The position numbers and the translations under genes were made by a program. This document shows, in pieces, positions 60,101-64,000 of a stretch of 64,000 nt of DNA (positions within the stretch are counted from its first letter, which is position 1; each line of letters starts with the position of its first letter). The notes under the pieces are model-generated. The model was not told the origin of the DNA and did not search any database. It saw only the letters and a program-made list of their open reading frames with translations. Source of the DNA: Lunularia cruciata (lineage: Eukaryota > Streptophyta > Marchantiopsida > Lunulariales > Lunulariaceae); contig OX419759.1 of NCBI GenBank assembly GCA_948567375.1, positions 2,643,303 to 2,707,302 on the forward strand. Reading direction: 5' to 3'.

Positions 60101-62939
60101 GTATTTCCTTCCCATGATTAACAATCGTAACCTACGCAGGACAGCAGAGAGTTGAAGGAAGCAATGTGGACAGGCATCAACATCCATCAAGAGGCAACGA
60201 TACTCGGTCTGGAAGGACTAGGAAAACAGAGAGGGAACTAACTATTGCGTCGAATCTTCCGTCAAAGAAACGGCAGAATTCTGCATGTCTGTCAGTGTAA
60301 CTATGACAATTTAAGCCGCATGAAGGGGCCTGCTTGAACAAGCAGGAATCCGATTGGCCAGTTCGCTGTCATCATTCAGTACATTTGCAGCTGGACGTCA
60401 CAGCGCTCTACGCATGCTCAGCATGGAGAATGCTCCAAGAAATTGCAAAATAGAATATATTCGAGAAAAATAGGGCATAATATACAGTTTCAAGTGTACA
60501 AGGGCATTAAGAAAATACCTGTATTTTTCATCAGCGCAGCAATGTAGGTAGTCTTTCCACCTGGCGCAGCACTGAGGAACGGAAGGCAAAACATGTTAGC
60601 TGATTTCCCTCAAGAATGAATTCTAGGTGTCGCAATTACAGCATGAATATTGTTCTGTCGGTAACATGAAGTGACAGTCGCTGCAACACGCTATAACCAC
60701 GTGGCTACACAAAAACTATGGCATATTGAATCACGAAAGCCATTACCAACAAGGGAGGAATTCTTACGCCATATCAATGACACGCTCTTTCTCCTGAGGT
60801 GCCAACGCCATGACTGGTAGAAACGACGACGCACTCTGGAGCTGAAAGGGAAGGAGTAAGGACCCACAACATTCAGATACAAATTTGTCATGAACTGGTA
60901 GTCAGCATCATTACTTAAATGAAGAAACGGAATCACATTCCGAAATGTTGGCTTACGGTAACAAACTAATGGGATGATACGAGTGAGAATCAACTAATAG
61001 GTGAGAAGGAATTTACCATGTAATGTCCAGCCATATATTCTGGAGTGGCACCGACGGGGACTTTGGATTCATAAACTACAAGTCCAACCTTCGACCATTT
61101 TCCTAAAGGGGCCAAGTTTACCCCACGATTTACGAGGACGTCTAGAAGCTCTCGCCTTCGAGCCTGCATCCCGGAGTAGAGCGGAATATGAGATGATAGA
61201 CACAGGGTGACGGCCGACCAGTAACTTGTGAGACACTGTAGAATTTGTTTCATTAAAGTTGGGAATCTCGCAATAGTTAAGGCAAAGTAACTGATGCAGG
61301 ACTGCAGCACAGCGTACCTTCAAAGTGTTTGTTCTCAAACACACTGGACGAGGTGTCTCGTTTGCTTCGAGAAATTCGACGGTCTCCGCAACAGGGAACA
61401 TCTGTATTTCAATAACAGAGTTCAGTCCAAGGCTATTCGAATGATAGATAACCACCGTTAGCGATGGTAAAAATTGCGAGACATAGGCGAATAATAGCGA
61501 TTTGGCCCGGACTACGTCGCCTGTAATCACTGGAGAACACAACGGCACCTCCGCAGCAATGTGAGATACTTTTGGAGGCAAGAGGAAGATGAACAGCGTA
61601 GAAAACGTAGATTCGCTTACCTGCATGAACATGTTCATTAGAAACTCATTGTATCCATAATAGGAAGCGAGATCTGCAGCAAGCTGCTTGGTATAGTCCC
61701 CTCGATCAGATCCCTCGGCTCGAAGTTGTTTGAAATTCGATAAAACTCGAACGACTGTCAGAATATGACCAGTAAAGAAGGTCAGACAGGGGTGGTGCAA
61801 CAAACCCGGTGTAATCACTTGTTCTATACATCACTTAAAATCATCTCATTCTTTGAACGGAAAAAGCTAGGTGAAAATTTACGAAAAATGCATTTGCGAT
61901 TTCTGCGCTTTGAAGGGGTGAGGAATGCGTACTTTCTTTGATCCGCGATTGAATCTTGGTCAAATCTGGTGGTCGTTTGGAGTCTTCCTCGAGCTCCTGA
62001 AAGAATGTAGTGTCACAGAGGTAATAGTGAGGATTGGGGGTTTCATCTGAAATCGCCATGAGAAAGTCCGACGAACTATGGAACATTTTGGGAAAAATAA
62101 TAGCTTAAAAATGCCAATGGCTGCTTAGAGGCTTACTTCAGCAGTAGGTAACCTGAAATCGTCAGATTCACCCTGAATGTTGAGCTGCATCTCAGCTTCT
62201 GCATCCGCCTCATCACGAGCCGTCTGTGCGTCCAGTTTCCGCGACTTCTTCTCGACATCCATTTCCTCATCACTGTCGCTACCATCTGAATTTTGGACGG
62301 GTTCACCTCATATATGAATCCAGGAGTCCTAGAATCAACATTCTCTAAATGTGCTGCACTATTTTGAAAAATGATGGTGATTGTGAATACCAGGTCACAT
62401 TGTAACAAATCTCCCAGAGGGAACCGGCTTCCGCACTGACAGTGACATTTTGGAATTTACAGTTGGGAATATGGTTCTCACATTTAAGGTAAAATCAGTG
62501 ATAAAACGTTTCATATATCATAGGCGGCCAACGTAGGACTCAAATGCATACCGTCTGAAAATGATAGACCTTCCGGATCATCGTTGAGCTCCAATCCGTC
62601 ATCACTGTCACTATCACTGCCAAGTAGGTTTGCCTTCGTGACATCGAGCTCGTCCTCATTCTCCTCATCGTCCTCATCCCCTTCCTCATCACTACTATTA
62701 TCCTTCTGTTTTAACCACTTGCTGTTCTCATCTGTAAAGCCTATCTTCTTCTTCATCTCTGGTTTGTCTCCTTTTCTCTTTCCTGTCCGAGGGAGGGATG
62801 CCATTGGCATCTCTCCCTCGGAAGAGAAATCATCTACATGCTCAGCATTCTCCACTGCCTTCACGGCCTTCTTCGCAGCCGACTTCGTTGGTGTCTTCTT
62901 CCCTCCCTTCTTCTTCCCACCCTTGACAAGGGCAGCCAT
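57133..62939 (-). CDS. NOP2: NOP2/NSUN1 25S rRNA (cytosine-5)-methyltransferase
   Basis: A 14-exon model with consistent phases gives 679 aa. Exons: 62552-62939, 62137-62285, 61933-61996, 61621-61754, 61318-61401, 61017-61163, 60768-60841, 60519-60571, 58763-58872, 58486-58554, 58124-58291, 57888-57967, 57669-57768, 57133-57552. NOP2 is a nucleolar enzyme that methylates a cytosine near the peptidyl-transferase centre of large-subunit rRNA and is needed for 60S assembly. A Lys-rich then Asp/Glu-rich N-terminus leads to DDFRLPTAE, then [14 protein letters not shown] and [20 protein letters not shown], and on to LRTNTLK. SAM motif I is [13 protein letters not shown] (about residues 347-360). 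Motif IV is DAPCSGTG with Cys420, and motif VI is YSTCSVM with Cys474, the catalytic pair. [20 protein letters not shown] precedes a Lys/Glu-rich tail. The start at 62939 (ACCATGG) is preferred over an in-frame ATG at about 63008. The intron between exons 8 and 9 (1.65 kb) carries three C/D snoRNA genes. Confidence 0.95.
59731..59833 (-). ncRNA. Box C/D snoRNA, copy A, in NOP2 intron
   Basis: In host orientation a 9-bp terminal stem, GAGTGTCTG with CAGACACTC, closes a box C-like TGGATGA and a perfect box D CTGA (59740-59743). The 11 bases GUCAUAGUUAC lie one base upstream of box D. They are complementary to GUAACUAUGAC, a highly conserved sequence of eukaryotic 25S/28S rRNA, so this is a 2'-O-methylation guide. 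An internal hairpin, CACTG-TTC-CAGTG, sits in the middle. Box C has one mismatch to RTGATGA, but the strong stem supports the call. Confidence 0.78.
59963..60056 (-). ncRNA. Box C/D snoRNA, copy B, in NOP2 intron
   Basis: Perfect box C ATGATGA (60046-60052) and box D CTGA (59966-59969) are flanked by a short CTC/GAG stem. The guide GUCAUAGUUAC is identical to that of copies A and C and sits one base before box D. Internal hairpin GCTTG-TT-CAAGC, and a shared GGCCAAT after box C. Confidence 0.83.
60289..60379 (-). ncRNA. Box C/D snoRNA, copy C, in NOP2 intron
   Basis: Perfect box C ATGATGA (60069-aligned block of the family; here 60369-60375) and box D CTGA (60292-60295), with a CTG/CAG flanking stem where copy B has CTC/GAG, a compensatory change. 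The guide is the same GUCAUAGUUAC. Its internal hairpin, CCTGCTTG-TT-CAAGCAGG, is longer than that of copy B. Confidence 0.83.
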
Positions 62940-63070
62940 GGTCTGTGTGACTTCAATTCTGTGCACAGATGGTGGAATTGAGCCAACAAAATTCAATTCA
63001 GAGGGCAAATTGCAATATCAAACCAGATGCATCCCTTCGAAAATCTGTGCATCAACAGACATATCCCATT

Positions 63071-63177
63071 TAGGGTTTAAGGGGTTCGAACCGAAAACCC
63101 TCTCTCGATCTTCTCACAACTCTAAACCTCTCTTCGTACTGAAACCCTAAGTTGAAGCCTTTCCACCTCAACCCTAA
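63071..63177 (-). promoter_or_regulatory. Telo-box motifs upstream of NOP2
   Basis: TAGGGTTT (63071-63078), AAACCCTAA (63142-63150) and AACCCTAA (63170-63177, plus strand) lie 130-240 bp upstream of the NOP2 start. Telo-boxes (AAACCCTA) are characteristic of plant ribosomal-protein and ribosome-biogenesis promoters, often near the transcription start. Confidence 0.7.
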
Positions 63178-64000
63178 GCAAAGGGTGGAGGTCCCACCAT
63201 TTCGTCGCGTCGAGACGAACAACCCGTCGCGCGCCTATTGTCCGAGCATTTAGCTACGTACTTATGGAGTTCGTCTTCGTACACCGAATACAAGTTATTA
63301 AACAGCAAAAGTAGGCAAATTATATTTGCACCATCTCTGGACTTCGTATTTCTTCGACGAATCTCGTCGATCAAAGTCGAGATAATTGCCTCATTGGTTG
63401 TCAAAGCGAGGATGCTAGCAGTAAATTCCTGATGATTGTACTTGTTTTTAATTTTTTCATAAACAACTCCTTGGATTCAAATGTTGTATCGAAGGCGTAT
63501 CGCCTGACAATAACCGTGGTACGGTTCTATTCCATGTGCGAGATGAATCAAATTTAAATTAAATCAATCAAATCAAATTTAAGTTTGTCCGAGTGACAGG
63601 TCATGCAGCTATCTGAAAAAGGAGTGTAAATATAATTTCTCCAAATATAAAAGCTTTATATTCTTTCTTATAAACTATTTTAAGCAGGGTGAATTTTATC
63701 ATCCCTGATAGGAATTTTGAGGAAATCGCTTACAAAATAAAGATAAGTCACCCCAAACAATGGAGTGCGTGCATTCATGTCACAAACACATATGTTATGA
63801 AGTATTTGAATTTGCTCTTCGCACCTTTATAAGTTTAGTAATATGTTTAATTTTATTCTCTACCGTTCCTGTGTTAAGTAAAACCTTTTGTAGCAATTCT
63901 CGCCAAGAATTTTCTTTTTAAGACGTTTTACACCCTAGAATGATAGCCTTACACCATCGAAGGTTATAATTCACTCTTACATGTCTACGGGTTTCACTAA
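63178..64000. other. Region upstream of NOP2
   Basis: No gene recognised. Gene-like composition to about 63,450, then AT-rich. A 76-codon minus-strand frame at 63174-63404 (MTTNEAIISTLIDEIRRRNT...) has no motif I know and overlaps the promoter region. Confidence 0.45.

Larger units (their letters stand above)
58873..60518 (-). other. Long NOP2 intron hosting a snoRNA cluster
   Basis: GT-AG intron of 1646 bp; the next longest intron in this model is 398 bp. Three box C/D genes occupy its 5' half in host orientation. I see no further C/D pair in the 3' half (58,873-59,700). Confidence 0.8.

Noticed and set aside
62584-63150. Plus-strand 188-codon Ser-rich open frame
   Set aside because: It is the antisense shadow of the Asp/Glu-rich first exon of NOP2; GAG/GAT runs read as Ser/Leu on the other strand.

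Overview
The window is plant nuclear DNA. Both histone genes have plant-type proteins and no introns. The H4 promoter carries the plant histone octamer CGCGGATC, a large NOP2-type gene is split by many short GT-AG introns, and two plant-type chromovirus LTR retrotransposons use an initiator-Met tRNA primer site. A bacterial-type RtcB ligase gene, a pogo/Tigger fossil and the low gene density suggest a non-seed plant (bryophyte or lycophyte grade), but the sequence alone does not settle this.

Layout. 1-3,650: AT-rich, no recognised gene apart from a possible C-terminal coding end at 1-111. 3,680-6,200 (-): decayed pogo/Tigger DDE transposase, interrupted by about 0.8 kb of foreign sequence. 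6,833-13,432 (+): complete but degenerate Ty3/gypsy chromovirus with LTRs about 2.6% diverged. 14,433-15,870: duplicated non-coding segments. 16,161-21,753 (-): a second, older chromovirus with a perfect 5-bp target duplication; its 400-bp LTRs are studded with heat-shock elements. A related solo LTR lies at 39,498-39,907. 22,400-30,520: remnants of an unclassified repeat family in opposed orientations, with tandem repeats (92 bp x3, 138 bp x3) and a long inverted repeat. 33,440-33,751 (-): histone H4. 34,300-42,400: AT-rich, no gene. 42,420-46,150: tandem array of a 1.42-kb unit. 47,615-48,043 (+): histone H2B. 52,940-55,363 (-): RtcB-family RNA ligase of the release-factor-H-coupled type with an N-terminal beta-grasp-like extension (6 exons, about 517 aa). 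57,133-62,939 (-): NOP2/NSUN1 rRNA cytosine-5 methyltransferase (14 exons, 679 aa). Its longest intron holds three related box C/D snoRNA genes that share a guide complementary to 25S rRNA.

The unique genes occupy the richer-GC right quarter plus the H4 island; the rest is transposon or repeat debris. NOP2 and the snoRNAs in its intron would be co-transcribed, and both act on large-subunit rRNA; telo-box motifs upstream fit a ribosome-biogenesis promoter. The RtcB-type ligase lies next to NOP2 in the same orientation, but nothing here shows co-regulation.

Gene models were made by eye from splice consensus, reading phase and remembered family motifs; no alignment or database search was run.
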